DNA of 55,530 bases from Hallella multisaccharivorax DSM 17128 (GTDB lineage Bacteria; Bacteroidota; Bacteroidia; Bacteroidales; Bacteroidaceae). A model generated the notes under the pieces. That model saw only the letters and a program-made list of their open reading frames with translations. It was not told where the DNA came from and did no database searches. Location of the stretch: the NCBI RefSeq assembly GCF_000218235.1, contig NZ_GL945017.1, positions 1 through 55,530 of the forward strand, read 5' to 3'. Numbering within the stretch: position 1 is the stretch's first letter; each line of letters opens with the position of its first letter. Position numbers and translations under genes: made by a program. This document shows positions 33,993 to 42,814 of this stretch, piece by piece.

Positions 33993-35799
33993 TACAATTA
34001 TACAGAAATATGCTGACAACGAAATATTGTTTGACAAGCTTGTAGTGTCATCTTGCTGCCAATTCTATAATATTGAGATTGGTACAGGTTACCTTGCTGC
34101 ATTTACGCCAGAAGAACAAGACCAATTGACTGACGACATAGACTCGCTGGCCAAAGATTGTGACATAGAAAGCGTAATAAACATTTTCGAGCAGGCTATC
34201 CCACAAGACGAGAAGACTGCTAACGGTGCAGTGTATACTCCAAGATACATACGAGATTATATAGTCAATCAGGTTTATAAAGACAAAATCAAGGATGTAG
34301 CGAATTGTCTTTGCGCTGACATAGCTTGCGGGTGTGGCGCATTTTTATACACATTGGCCGTTTACGTGCATCAGCATGCCAAAATACCGTTTTCGGCCAT
34401 ATATCACCATCTATATGGTATTGATGTCAGTCCCACAGGCATTGTTAGGGCTAAGATTCTTCTTGCTTTGCTTGCTAAAATAAACCATGAGGATGTTGAG
34501 GTAGACGATTTCCGTCTGTTCTGCGGTGACACTCTAACTTTCGACTTTACATCCATGCAAGAGGTAAAAGACAATGGGGGATTTGACATCATCGTCGGTA
34601 ATCCTCCGTATGTCCGCTCCAAGCACATTGACCCTTGTGTTAAGCAAAACCTTGCTCTTTGGAATACATCCAAAGTCGGCAATGCGGATTTGTATATTCC
34701 TTTCTTTGAAATTGGGATGTCGGTACTCTGTGACACCGGCATACTCGGTTTTATTACTGTAAACACTTTTTTTAAGAGCGTAAATGCACGATCTTTGCGA
34801 AAGTTCTTTACGGCTAACCAATTTTCGCTTAAGATTATAGATTTCGGTGAACAGCTTGTCTTCAAGAAGAAACTTGCATACACCTGTATTGCTTTTGTCT
34901 CAAAGAAAACAAGTTGTTCACTACAATACGCTAAAGCAAGTGTGGAAGAGGTGAAGTATAATACTCATATTGACTACAGTTCTATAGACTACACTTTTTT
35001 GGATAATCATAAAGGATGGCATCTTAATAAGAGTAATGTGTTAGAGAATATTCAACGGATAGAGAATGCAGGAGTAGCTCTTGGTGACAAATATGTTATC
35101 AAGAATGGCATAGCTACACTTGCCAACAATGTGTTCATTTTTAAGCCGAAACGTGAGGACAACAGCTATTATTATCTGGAGAAGAATGGTGAGGAATGTC
35201 CAATAGAGAAAGCAATTTGCAGGGACGTAATCAAGCCTAATATCCTAAAGTCGGAGGCGGAGATACCCGAGAAAGAAGAGAAAATAATCTTCCCATACGA
35301 TACTCAATACAATGTAATTACGGAAAGATTGTTTAAAACTGATTACCCATGTGCATATCAGTATCTTGAACCATGTCGCCCCATCCTTGATAAGAGAGAC
35401 AAGGGCGAAGGAAATTATGGAGCGTGGTATGCTTTTGGACGGACGCAAGCTATATCGGACAGTGGGCGAAAGTTGCTGTTTCCTTACATCAGTGATTTCC
35501 CCCATTTTATATACACCCCACAGAAAGACATGCTGATTTATTGTGGATATGCTATATACAATGATTCTGAGACAGAGTTGTTGTTTCTGAAGCGTCTGCT
35601 TGAGTCCTGTGTCTTTGACTATTATATGAGGAATACTAGTAAGCCGTACTCCACAGGCTATTACTCATATGCCAAGAACTATGTGAAGTCTTTTGGCGTA
35701 TATCCTTTCAGTGAGGCCCAAAAAAGATATATTTTATCGTTACGCTCTAAAACAGAGGTTGACAATTATGTAAAGCAACTTTATGGTTTAGTAATTTAA
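33976..35799 (+). CDS. N6-adenine DNA methyltransferase, Eco57I/TaqI-like
   Basis: From the ATG at 33976 (MEKKIS) it has 607 residues; the frame is open to 33946. The methylase core has GAVYTPRYIRDYIV near 84, motif I ADIACGCGAFLY (about 114-125, with Cys where Ser is usual), YGIDVSPTGIVRAK and motif IV IIVGNPPYVRS (NPPY 209-212). The C-terminal half looks like a target-recognition domain. No nuclease motif was seen. Having a second adenine methylase next to a fused nuclease-methylase suggests a hemi-site partner or an independent modification. Confidence 0.88.
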   Translation: MEKKISTIIQKYADNEILFDKLVVSSCCQFYNIEIGTGYLAAFTPEEQDQLTDDIDSLAKDCDIESVINIFEQAIPQDEKTANGAVYTPRYIRDYIVNQVYKDKIKDVANCLCADIACGCGAFLYTLAVYVHQHAKIPFSAIYHHLYGIDVSPTGIVRAKILLALLAKINHEDVEVDDFRLFCGDTLTFDFTSMQEVKDNGGFDIIVGNPPYVRSKHIDPCVKQNLALWNTSKVGNADLYIPFFEIGMSVLCDTGILGFITVNTFFKSVNARSLRKFFTANQFSLKIIDFGEQLVFKKKLAYTCIAFVSKKTSCSLQYAKASVEEVKYNTHIDYSSIDYTFLDNHKGWHLNKSNVLENIQRIENAGVALGDKYVIKNGIATLANNVFIFKPKREDNSYYYLEKNGEECPIEKAICRDVIKPNILKSEAEIPEKEEKIIFPYDTQYNVITERLFKTDYPCAYQYLEPCRPILDKRDKGEGNYGAWYAFGRTQAISDSGRKLLFPYISDFPHFIYTPQKDMLIYCGYAIYNDSETELLFLKRLLESCVFDYYMRNTSKPYSTGYYSYAKNYVKSFGVYPFSEAQKRYILSLRSKTEVDNYVKQLYGLVI

Positions 35800-35855
35800 G
35801 GCATAAGTGATAATTGAAAGAGGGGGTTAGAAACTTTCTATTTGCGTTGCAAAAT

Positions 35856-35981
35856 ATGAATAAACAATATCGTATAATTCCAGAGATATCAACCATAGGC
35901 ATTGAGGTTAATGAAATGCGCACACGCATGCAAGAGTGCGCTGCTAATAAGCAAGTTATCCTCGATAAATATCTAAAATAA
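35856..35981 (+). CDS. Putative 41-residue protein between methylase and DUF262 genes
   Basis: A small frame reads MNKQYRIIPEIS... and ends ...QVILDKYLK, with a helical, possibly coiled-coil second half. It begins 56 bases after the methylase stop and ends 7 bases before the DUF262 gene, in the same direction. It has no strong ribosome site. It could be a small subunit or a remnant of a target-recognition protein; no family was recognised. Confidence 0.45.
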   Translation: MNKQYRIIPEISTIGIEVNEMRTRMQECAANKQVILDKYLK

Positions 35982-35988
35982 AAGTATC

Positions 35989-37812
35989 ATGCAAGGAGAA
36001 AAGTTTACCAATACAACATACACCGTTAAGGCAATCCTTGGACTTATCGAAGCCCGCGAGATTGCCATACCAGAGATTCAACGGCCTTTCGTATGGAGGG
36101 CGACACAAGTCCGTGACCTTATGGACTCCTTATATAAAGGTTATCCTACGGGTTACCTCATCCTTTGGAAGAATCCAAACGTGAAACTGAAGGACGGCAC
36201 AATCTCCTCAGGTAAGAAAGTGGTGATAGATGGCCAGCAACGTATCACAGCCTTGATGACTGCTGTCGCCGGGCAGAAAGTCATGAACAAGAACTTTGAG
36301 GAAACACGTATCAAAATAGCATTCAACCCTTTCGCTGCTTTATCCAAGGACAATGATGCCGAAATCTTCGCCGTGCAGACTCCTGCCCATTTGAAGAGCA
36401 AGAACTGGATTCCGGACATTGCGGTAATCTTCAAGCCGGAATTCTCTTCTTTCAAGTTCATATTGAAGTATTGTGAAGACAATCCCTACATTGATTGTGA
36501 TACGCTGTCGCATGTCATAGACAAGTTGAAGTCTATCCAGAACATACAGATGGGTATCATCGAGTTGTCCGATTCCCTTGACATCGACGTTGTAACCGAT
36601 ATCTTTATCCGTATCAATTCCAAGGGCACTGCCCTCAGCCAAGGAGATTTCGTGATGTCGAAGATGGCTGCTGACGATAAGTACGGCGGCAACACACTTC
36701 GTAAGATTATCGACTATTTCAGCCATCTGGCTGTTTCCCCCAATCATTATGAAAAGATAGTGGAGCATGACACGTCGTTTGTCGCCACCCCCTATCTCCA
36801 AAAGTTAGCATGGCTCAAAGACGATACGGAGGCGGTGTATGACCCAGGTTATGATGATGTCATCCGCGTGGCGTTTATGTCAGAGATTAAACGGGCCAAG
36901 TTGGCAAACTTGGTTCAGATGCTTGCAGGACGTGATTTCGAAACACGAGAATTTAAAGAATCGATTATAGAACAGACATACAAGTCAATGTATGATGGTG
37001 TACTGAATGTCATCAGCCAGTACAACTTCACACAATTTATGATAACATTACGTTCGGCAGGTTTCATATCCAAGAAACTTGTCAACTCCGTGATGGCAAT
37101 AGATTTCGCATATACTGTTTTCCTTATTCTCCAGAAATCCAAAGAAGTACCTGTAGCAGAGGTAAAACGCATAGTTCAGAAATGGTATGTGCTTTCAGTG
37201 CTTACGGGTAGGTATAGCTCTTCGCCAGAATCGGCCTTTGCCACAGACATACGCCTTATCCGAGAGCGTGGTGTGGTCGCGGTGCTGAAAGACATTGAAG
37301 CGGCTCAACTGTCCGACAACTTTTGGAACATTGGCCTTGTGCAGGAATTGGAAACTACCTCCACAACGAATCCTGTGTTCCAAGTGTATCTTGCCTCGCA
37401 GATATTCTTTAAGGATACTTCTTTGTTGTCTGCTAATGTGCCCGTTTCTGAACTCATTACATTAGGCGGCGATATTCATCATATCTTCCCCAAGAAGTTC
37501 CTGATAGAACATGGAGTTGATAAGACAAAATACAATCAGGAAGGGAACTATGCTTACCTTGACCGTCCTGTGAACGAATCAATAGGAAAGAAGGCACCAA
37601 AGGATTACTTTGGGTTAGCACTTAAGCAATGTGAGACGAAGAAGGCAACTGTTGGTTCTATTATTGACGAAGAGGAACTACACCGCAATCTTACTACCAA
37701 TTGTATTCCATCGGATGTGTTTGACATGGGTTTTGACGATTATGACCGCTTCCTTGAGAAACGGCGAAAATTGATGGCGGCAAAGATTCGCAGCTACTAT
37801 GAGGCACTGTGA
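35989..37812 (+). CDS. DUF262 and HNH (GmrSD-like) nuclease protein
   Basis: The 607-residue protein begins with a DUF262 domain: IPEIQRPFVW near 27-36 and the nucleotide-binding VVIDGQQRITAL (DGQQR 81-85). The C-terminal part has GGDIHHIFPKKFL (His497, His498) and NYAYLDRPVNESIGKK, the pattern of a DUF1524/HNH nuclease. GmrSD, SspE and BrxU share this build and use NTP hydrolysis to control cutting of modified or unmodified DNA. As last gene of a methylase operon it is likely a second effector. Confidence 0.85.
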   Translation: MQGEKFTNTTYTVKAILGLIEAREIAIPEIQRPFVWRATQVRDLMDSLYKGYPTGYLILWKNPNVKLKDGTISSGKKVVIDGQQRITALMTAVAGQKVMNKNFEETRIKIAFNPFAALSKDNDAEIFAVQTPAHLKSKNWIPDIAVIFKPEFSSFKFILKYCEDNPYIDCDTLSHVIDKLKSIQNIQMGIIELSDSLDIDVVTDIFIRINSKGTALSQGDFVMSKMAADDKYGGNTLRKIIDYFSHLAVSPNHYEKIVEHDTSFVATPYLQKLAWLKDDTEAVYDPGYDDVIRVAFMSEIKRAKLANLVQMLAGRDFETREFKESIIEQTYKSMYDGVLNVISQYNFTQFMITLRSAGFISKKLVNSVMAIDFAYTVFLILQKSKEVPVAEVKRIVQKWYVLSVLTGRYSSSPESAFATDIRLIRERGVVAVLKDIEAAQLSDNFWNIGLVQELETTSTTNPVFQVYLASQIFFKDTSLLSANVPVSELITLGGDIHHIFPKKFLIEHGVDKTKYNQEGNYAYLDRPVNESIGKKAPKDYFGLALKQCETKKATVGSIIDEEELHRNLTTNCIPSDVFDMGFDDYDRFLEKRRKLMAAKIRSYYEAL

Positions 37813-38065
37813 CGTTTCCAGTATGATCCAACAAGAATATTGTTGTTATCATGGATAGACTCATTACTGGGAAGATCTTACGTCTTCGCTAGAATCAAAA
37901 TAAGACGCTATTTTTGCAGTAGATTTCTAACTTTGCTATATGGATAAGAACATAACAATCATAGATAAGGAGTATCGGAAGGAGATAAAAACCTAAGCTC
38001 GCGCACGAGAGAAAAGAGAAGTTTGGAAACCATCCGTAAGTTCGAGTGATAGCAATTCATCAAAG
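37813..38065. other. Noncoding stretch after the defence operon
   Basis: No gene is supported. A -7-like TAACTTTG (37928-37935) precedes an 18-codon frame from 37940 (MDKNITIIDKEYRKEIKT), possibly the start of a lost gene. Nothing else is recognised. Confidence 0.35.
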
Positions 38066-38066
38066 A

Positions 38067-38117
38067 AAGACTCATACGCTAACATAACCTACAATGTTGG
38101 TATATGAGTCTTCTTTT
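38067..38117 (+). terminator. Hairpin terminator downstream of the defence operon
   Basis: AAGACTCATA (38067-38076) pairs with TATGAGTCTT (38103-38112), with inner AACAT/ATGTT pairing, followed by CTTTTCC. It can end transcripts coming from the operon or the lost gene. Confidence 0.6.
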
Positions 38118-38188
38118 CCATTAGTATCTCATTCATCTGTGCCATTACTAATAAGAAGGGCGTTTTTAGAAGCCTGCTTCCTCAAAAA

Positions 38189-38349
38189 TGTTTTCCCATT
38201 GTTTTCCCGATTTGGATTTATGACTGGATTCCGTCTACCTTGATGCGGAACGACACTTGGTGATTTCGAGGAAGGAAGTGAAATAAATGTGATATTTCGT
38301 GGTGTATCATGCTGTTCTCAAGCAAGTTGTGTTTTCCCAATGTTTTCCC
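38189..38349. repeat. Paired 20-bp repeats, possible arm sites of an older integrase
   Basis: TGTTTTCCCATTGTTTTCCC (38189-38208) and TGTTTTCCCAATGTTTTCCC (38330-38349) each hold two copies of TGTTTTCCC. Their form is like the doubled TTTGCACCC sites of the present element. They lie just outside attL, so they may be left from an earlier element in the same tRNA gene. Confidence 0.45.
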
Positions 38350-38361
38350 AGATAAAAGAAA

Positions 38362-38390
38362 AAGGAGTTACGGAATTTCCGTAACTCCTT
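38362..38390 (-). terminator. Terminator stranded by the integrative element
   Basis: AAGGAGTTACGG (38362-38373) and CCGTAACTCCTT (38379-38390) form a perfect 12-bp stem. On the minus strand it is followed by TTTTCTTTT. It lies 9 bases outside the left attachment repeat, so before integration it would have followed the tRNA-Met gene now at 44489-44562. Confidence 0.7.
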
Positions 38391-38399
38391 GACTTTCAA

Positions 38400-38414
38400 T
38401 GTAGCGGGGGTGGG
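38400..38414. repeat. attL core
   Basis: TGTAGCGGGGGTGGG is identical to 44487-44501. It is followed inside the element by TAATCAACCCA, which keeps a T-arm-like palindrome (TGGG...CCCA). Confidence 0.85.
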
Positions 38415-38426
38415 TAATCAACCCAG

Positions 38427-38716
38427 TTTTTGCACCCCAAAGCAAAGGAAAATAAAGGCAACAAAATGCTATTAAGTGATTGATAATTAAGTACTTTATA
38501 AAATATACTCGCTATGGCTCATTTTCTTATATTTTCACTTAAAAGCACTTATTTTGCTATGATTTGCACCCTATTTGCACCCCGTTAATAGCTTGAAATA
38601 TCCTGTAAACAAAGGTGTTTAAAGCACTATATTGCTATGATTTGCACCCCAAGCCGTTAAATTTCAGTTAAAAAGGTTGTGAAAAGAAAATATTTTAGGG
38701 TGGGAATTGCACCAAA
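38427..38716. promoter_or_regulatory. Cluster of TTTGCACCC repeats, probable integrase arm sites (left)
   Basis: Copies of TTTGCACCC lie near 38430, 38563, 38573 and 38641, with a looser copy (ATTGCACC) near 38706. The doubled site 38562-38583 is nearly identical to 44419-44440 near the right end. The sequence TTGCTATGATTTGCACCC occurs twice, 78 bases apart (38554 and 38632). This is the arrangement expected for arm-type binding by a tyrosine recombinase. Confidence 0.6.
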
Positions 38717-38738
38717 AGAAAATAAATAACTATATTTG
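38707..38738 (+). promoter_or_regulatory. Integrase promoter
   Basis: TTG (38707-38709), 21 bases, TATATTTG (38731-38738). It places the transcript start near 38745 and so excludes the upstream TTG as a start codon. It overlaps the last arm-like repeat, which would allow the integrase to repress itself. Confidence 0.6.
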
Positions 38739-38769
38739 CAACAGAAAGAAAACAAAAGAATATAGCAAC

Positions 38770-39939
38770 ATGGAGCCAAAGGCATGGAATACAAAGACCG
38801 ATAACCCTAAGTTAGGTTATAAGGAGTTGGCAGATGGACGGCACAGCCTCTATTTGCTTTATAACTATGGTTACAACAGCGACAACGGCAAGACGGCAAG
38901 GAAAAAGGAGTTTCTAAAGTTATATTTGGTGAGCACTCCAAGAACACCGATAGAACGCCAACAGAATAAAGATGTTTTGGAACTCGCCCAAAAGATTAAG
39001 CAAGAGAGGGGGCAACAATTCCTAAACGACAGGGAGGGCTACAGGCTAAAACAAAAGGGCATTAACCTGTTTGTGTACTTTGCCAACTTCATAGAACAAA
39101 GCGGGGTAGCAGACAAGCATGTTCTGGAGGGTGCATTAAAGAACTTCCAAGACTTTATTAGTGAGGAATATCCTCAATTTGCCAACAGGATAGAACCTAA
39201 GAATTTAAGCCGTGAAATGATGGAACGCTTTGCCCACTACATAGAAGACGTGCATACAGGAGAGGGTATTAGAACCTATTGGCAGCGGTTTAAGCGACTG
39301 ATTAACTATGCCGTTGAAAAAGGCGTTATCAAGAAAAGCCCCTGTTTGAGGATAAAGGTAATGAACACCAACGACATATTAGGCAAGGACATTCTTAGCC
39401 GTGAGGAATTGCAACAATTATTTGCCACTCACTACCCAAAGGAGAGTGAGACCATTAGACGTGCTTTTGCCCTTACCTGTTTCACGGGTATTAGGCATTG
39501 TGATTTGGCTACCCTTACCTATGGCAATATCGACTACAGCAATAGGTTAATGACTTTCAGACAAAGCAAGGTGCAACATGATAGCAGTGTTAGCGGTGTG
39601 CCTATCCCTTTGAATGATACTTTGCTTGCTATCATTGGAGAAAAGCCAAAGGGGGCAAAGGATAGTGATTTAATCTTTAATTTGCCGTCTATTGAAGCAA
39701 GCAACAAGGCTCTAAGGCATTGGACTAAGCGGGCGGGCATAGACAAGCATATTACTTGGCATTGTGGACGACATTCATTTGCCACCAACCTGTTAAGTAA
39801 CGGGGCTAATATCAAGGTTGTAAGCGAGTTATTAGGACATAGCAGCCTAAAGTTTACTCAAAAGTATGTAAGGGCACTTGACGACCAGAAGAAAGCGGCT
39901 ATCAATAGTTTGCCACAGATTGATATTACTAACATTTAA
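38770..39939 (+). CDS. int: Tyrosine recombinase (element integrase)
   Basis: From the ATG at 38770 (MEPKAWN) it has 389 residues. The N-terminal part has the Arm-binding and SAM-like core-binding domains. The catalytic domain shows FTGIRHCDLATL (Arg), ITWHCGRHSFAT (His, Arg), LLGHSSLKFTQKYV (His, Tyr nucleophile). It should carry out integration into the tRNA-Met 3' end and, with the small HTH protein, excision. It sits 356 bases from attL, as expected. Confidence 0.95.
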   Translation: MEPKAWNTKTDNPKLGYKELADGRHSLYLLYNYGYNSDNGKTARKKEFLKLYLVSTPRTPIERQQNKDVLELAQKIKQERGQQFLNDREGYRLKQKGINLFVYFANFIEQSGVADKHVLEGALKNFQDFISEEYPQFANRIEPKNLSREMMERFAHYIEDVHTGEGIRTYWQRFKRLINYAVEKGVIKKSPCLRIKVMNTNDILGKDILSREELQQLFATHYPKESETIRRAFALTCFTGIRHCDLATLTYGNIDYSNRLMTFRQSKVQHDSSVSGVPIPLNDTLLAIIGEKPKGAKDSDLIFNLPSIEASNKALRHWTKRAGIDKHITWHCGRHSFATNLLSNGANIKVVSELLGHSSLKFTQKYVRALDDQKKAAINSLPQIDITNI

Positions 39940-39953
39940 GAGCGTCTAAGAGT

Positions 39954-40796
39954 ATGAAAGCAACACCTAAGTTAGATGAAGTTGCAGCGAGATTAAAGTA
40001 TGCTGCAAATCTCTTTTCCCTTATGCCTGTTTATGTAAACAGAATGGACACGGGAGATTTTGAGGGAGTGGAATATGCAATGAAAGTTTTGGATGGGATA
40101 GAAAAAGCGTGGAAAATAGCAAAAAAAAATGTTATTACTCCTAAAGATGTGGAAAATGAATTATTAGGAGTGTGCCCAGATATTGCCGATATTCCTAAGT
40201 ATATTGCAATAGTTGGCACAAAATTTAATCAAGTAGGCTTACCTATTGATATTGAAAGTTATGCTGACATGACAAATGAAAATGTGCAACGACTGAACAA
40301 TATAAACCAGATACCTGTAAATCTTAGGAATGATATAACGCTATGTTTACACCTGTGGGGTGATTATTGCCAAATGTGGGTAATGGCAGTTAAAAACATT
40401 ATAAGCAATTTGAGAGAGTATGCAGAGAATTACAAAAAGGTACTAACAGGAAATATAACACCCAATAAACCCCAACAGTTGCAAGCCTCAACGCCTCTAT
40501 CTGTAGAGTTGCAAACCGATGAGGCTATAAAGCGGTTTGATAGAGCAGAGAAAGCGGGTATCATTGTAAGGACGGCAACAGGATATAAAAAGAACAACAT
40601 TACTAAAGCCCAATTAGCCTATTTCCTACAAAAGATATATCAAGCCGACCCACAAAGCGGGACACAATTTCCAGAAACAGAACTAAATAATTTGTTTGGA
40701 GAAAGTAGATTGGGGAAAGCAGCGGGGAAATTGGTAGATAATAACAGCGGGAAACCGCGAGGATATAGAATTATAGATGATTTATTTATAGATTGA
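39954..40796 (+). CDS. Hypothetical protein of the integrative element
   Basis: The 280-residue protein follows the integrase by 14 bases. Its N-terminal 180 residues are helical, and the last 80 (DEAIKRFDRAEKAGII, then TKAQLAYFLQKIYQAD and LFGESRLGKAAGK) look like a separate small domain, perhaps DNA-binding. No family was recognised. A strong terminator follows at 40799, so it ends the integrase transcript. Confidence 0.75.
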   Translation: MKATPKLDEVAARLKYAANLFSLMPVYVNRMDTGDFEGVEYAMKVLDGIEKAWKIAKKNVITPKDVENELLGVCPDIADIPKYIAIVGTKFNQVGLPIDIESYADMTNENVQRLNNINQIPVNLRNDITLCLHLWGDYCQMWVMAVKNIISNLREYAENYKKVLTGNITPNKPQQLQASTPLSVELQTDEAIKRFDRAEKAGIIVRTATGYKKNNITKAQLAYFLQKIYQADPQSGTQFPETELNNLFGESRLGKAAGKLVDNNSGKPRGYRIIDDLFID

Positions 40797-40798
40797 AA

Positions 40799-40838
40799 AC
40801 AAAGCAACTTCCAAAATAAGAAGTTGCTTTGTTGTTTT
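40799..40838 (+). terminator. Terminator of the integrase operon
   Basis: ACAAAGCAACTTC (40799-40811) and GAAGTTGCTTTGT (40820-40832) form a perfect 13-bp stem, followed by TGTTTTTG. Confidence 0.9.
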
Positions 40839-40977
40839 TGGGACATTTGGGGACACCAATGGGGACACCTTAACACCCTATTTTCTCTTTTATTTGCTTG
40901 CTAATTTTGCAACAGCTAACAGAAAGTTAGTTGGGGCGGTGCACAGCCTCTAAGTTAAATTTTTAATTCATAGAAAT

Positions 40978-41268
40978 ATGGAGACAATGACAGCAGAGGC
41001 AGCAAATAGAATAGCCTACAGGGTAGCGATAAACACAAAACCTATCCTAACATTTGATGAAGCGTGCCTGTATATGGGTATGAGCAAATCAGCCCTTTAT
41101 AAGGTAACTTCAAACAAGGAGATACCATTTAGTAAGCCAAACGGCAAGATGATTTATTTCAAACGTGCCGATGTGGACAGGTGGTTGCTTAGCAATATGA
41201 GTGCCACCGCTACAGAGTTGGCAGATAAGGCAATGGCATACATCCAGAAGAAAGGAGGTAAGCGATGA
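40978..41268 (+). CDS. Excisionase-like HTH protein
   Basis: The 96-residue protein has a winged-helix HTH_17 (MerR-like) domain: EACLYMGMSKSALYKVTSNKE, then FSKPNGKMIYFKRADVDRWL. Such proteins in Bacteroidota elements act as recombination directionality factors or local regulators. It opens the second gene block and overlaps the next gene by 4 bases (ATGA). It is a candidate binder of the GTTACC sites. Confidence 0.88.
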   Translation: METMTAEAANRIAYRVAINTKPILTFDEACLYMGMSKSALYKVTSNKEIPFSKPNGKMIYFKRADVDRWLLSNMSATATELADKAMAYIQKKGGKR

Positions 41269-41783
41269 TATTAACCGATTATTACCGCTTTGAGCGTCTG
41301 GAGGGCACGTTAGCCAAACTTAGGATTGATTGCACCGCCTCAACAGGCAGCTATGAGCCTTTGGAGGAAAAGAGAGCCACAAAAACACTTAGGCACACCG
41401 ACAAGCGGGACGGCTGCAACGTGGGCGACCTGTTTTGCTACTTTGGAGACGTTCCAGAGCAATTTGGCGGGGACGTTCACAGGAAAGCAGGCAAAGCCCT
41501 AACCAAAAGTAAAAACATTAGCAGCATTTACACGCCCGACCCTAAGAGTAATTTGGGTTTTGGCGATATGAAAGGGACAGCCGATGCGCTTTTGTTTGTC
41601 TTCCATGATGCACAGTCTGTCAATGGCAAGCTACAAACCAAGGCGGTTATAGAGGTGTTTGTTGCTCGTGGTTATGCCAAAGATAGGATAGCACTTTACA
41701 ATGAACTTTCAGACGGCTTATTAGATGAGGAAATGGAATACTTAAGACAACAGGCGACCCCAGAGAGGGAGGGGGCAAAATAG
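41265..41783 (+). CDS. Hypothetical protein of the integrative element
   Basis: The 172-residue protein has a Shine-Dalgarno site (AAGGAGG) 13 bases before its ATG and overlaps the previous gene by 4 bases. It has LRHTDKRDGCNVGDLFCYFGD and ADALLFVFHDAQ segments but no domain that I recognise. Its place just before the replication gene suggests a role in replication or its control. It ends 10 bases before the first 45-bp repeat. Confidence 0.7.
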   Translation: MILTDYYRFERLEGTLAKLRIDCTASTGSYEPLEEKRATKTLRHTDKRDGCNVGDLFCYFGDVPEQFGGDVHRKAGKALTKSKNISSIYTPDPKSNLGFGDMKGTADALLFVFHDAQSVNGKLQTKAVIEVFVARGYAKDRIALYNELSDGLLDEEMEYLRQQATPEREGAK

Positions 41784-41793
41784 CCCCTTTCCT

Positions 41794-41838
41794 CACTTCA
41801 CGCTATATTAAGCTGTTTTTTGTTACCATTTCAGTAAC
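41794..41838 (+). promoter_or_regulatory. 45-bp control site, copy 1 (before rep)
   Basis: A 23-bp block (41794-41816, starting CACTTCACGC) is followed after 5 bases by GTTACCATTTCAGTAAC. The same layout returns at 42815-42859. It lies 14 bases before the rep ATG. No TAnnTTTG box fits, so it could be an element-specific promoter/operator or a replication origin. Confidence 0.65.
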
Positions 41839-41852
41839 CAGATGATGTTTTT

Positions 41853-42809
41853 ATGATAGATACTTTAAATATGAATTTAGGACTTTCAGAGGCGGGTAAT
41901 AATATAGATTTTCTTTCAGAAGTACCGTGCCGATTTGACGATGAACCACAGGAACATTATTACCCCGATGGCACAGGCGGTAAATATCCTGTTTTGGGTG
42001 GGCATTTGGGCAGTCTCAACGTGAGAGTTAGCAGAATGGGGGTTACTATCAAAGACAGCAGCTTTTGCAAGTGGGTATTGGGCAATAATTTCAAGACCAT
42101 GACACGGGGCGACATACAACAGGGTATTGAAAAGCTATCAGACGACTTACATTTGCCGTTTAAGCGTGCCAAAGTTACCCGCTTAGATGTTGGTCAGAAC
42201 ATAGTAACAAAAGCCCCTGTAGATGTTTATTTGAGGCATTTAGGGGTATTGAAATGGACTAAGCGATTACCACAACCCACAGGCTTATATTACACAGGTG
42301 CAAATTATCAGTTGGCATTTTATGACAAAGTAAGGGAACAGAGGCGGGCGGGCGATATGATACCAGAACTTTATAAGGGTAGGAATGTGCTAAGGTATGA
42401 ACTTAGGTTCATCCACCGCCTCACAAACTTGCTGAACGTGCCAGAGGTTACAGGCGGCTTACTCTATGATGAGACGTTTTATATTTCTCTGTTTCAGCAA
42501 TGGCGGGGATATTATAGAACCATTCAAAAGATAGGAGATATAGAATTAAACTTTGAAGAAATGAAAACCAAAAGAGATTTGTATAAGGCGGGACTGCTCG
42601 CTTTGGTGGAACAACGGGGCGGGCAGGTGGAGGTTATTGCCCAGATAACAGAAGCATTGAAGCGGGGCGACATATCCAAGAAGCAAGCACACGACCTTAG
42701 AGAGGCGGTTAATGAAGCGTGCAAGGTTAAGGTCGGTTTGGTTAAGCCAAACGACACGATAAAAGAACTTGACAAAAAGATAGATGAGGCAACCCGCTAT
42801 TTTAGGTAG
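41853..42809 (+). CDS. Rolling-circle replication protein, phage/plasmid II/X type
   Basis: The 318-residue protein resembles gene II/X replication initiators. The first half has LGSLNVRVSRMGVTIKDSS, FCKWVLGNNF and the RGDIQQGIEKLSDDL segment of the CRI domain, with AKVTRLDVGQNI. The second half has LAFYDK and NVLRYELRF typical of the X domain. Such proteins nick the plus strand and start rolling-circle replication, so the excised circle may replicate. The nicking residues could not be placed with certainty. A 45-bp repeated site precedes it. Confidence 0.8.
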   Translation: MIDTLNMNLGLSEAGNNIDFLSEVPCRFDDEPQEHYYPDGTGGKYPVLGGHLGSLNVRVSRMGVTIKDSSFCKWVLGNNFKTMTRGDIQQGIEKLSDDLHLPFKRAKVTRLDVGQNIVTKAPVDVYLRHLGVLKWTKRLPQPTGLYYTGANYQLAFYDKVREQRRAGDMIPELYKGRNVLRYELRFIHRLTNLLNVPEVTGGLLYDETFYISLFQQWRGYYRTIQKIGDIELNFEEMKTKRDLYKAGLLALVEQRGGQVEVIAQITEALKRGDISKKQAHDLREAVNEACKVKVGLVKPNDTIKELDKKIDEATRYFR

Positions 42810-42814
42810 TGGAA

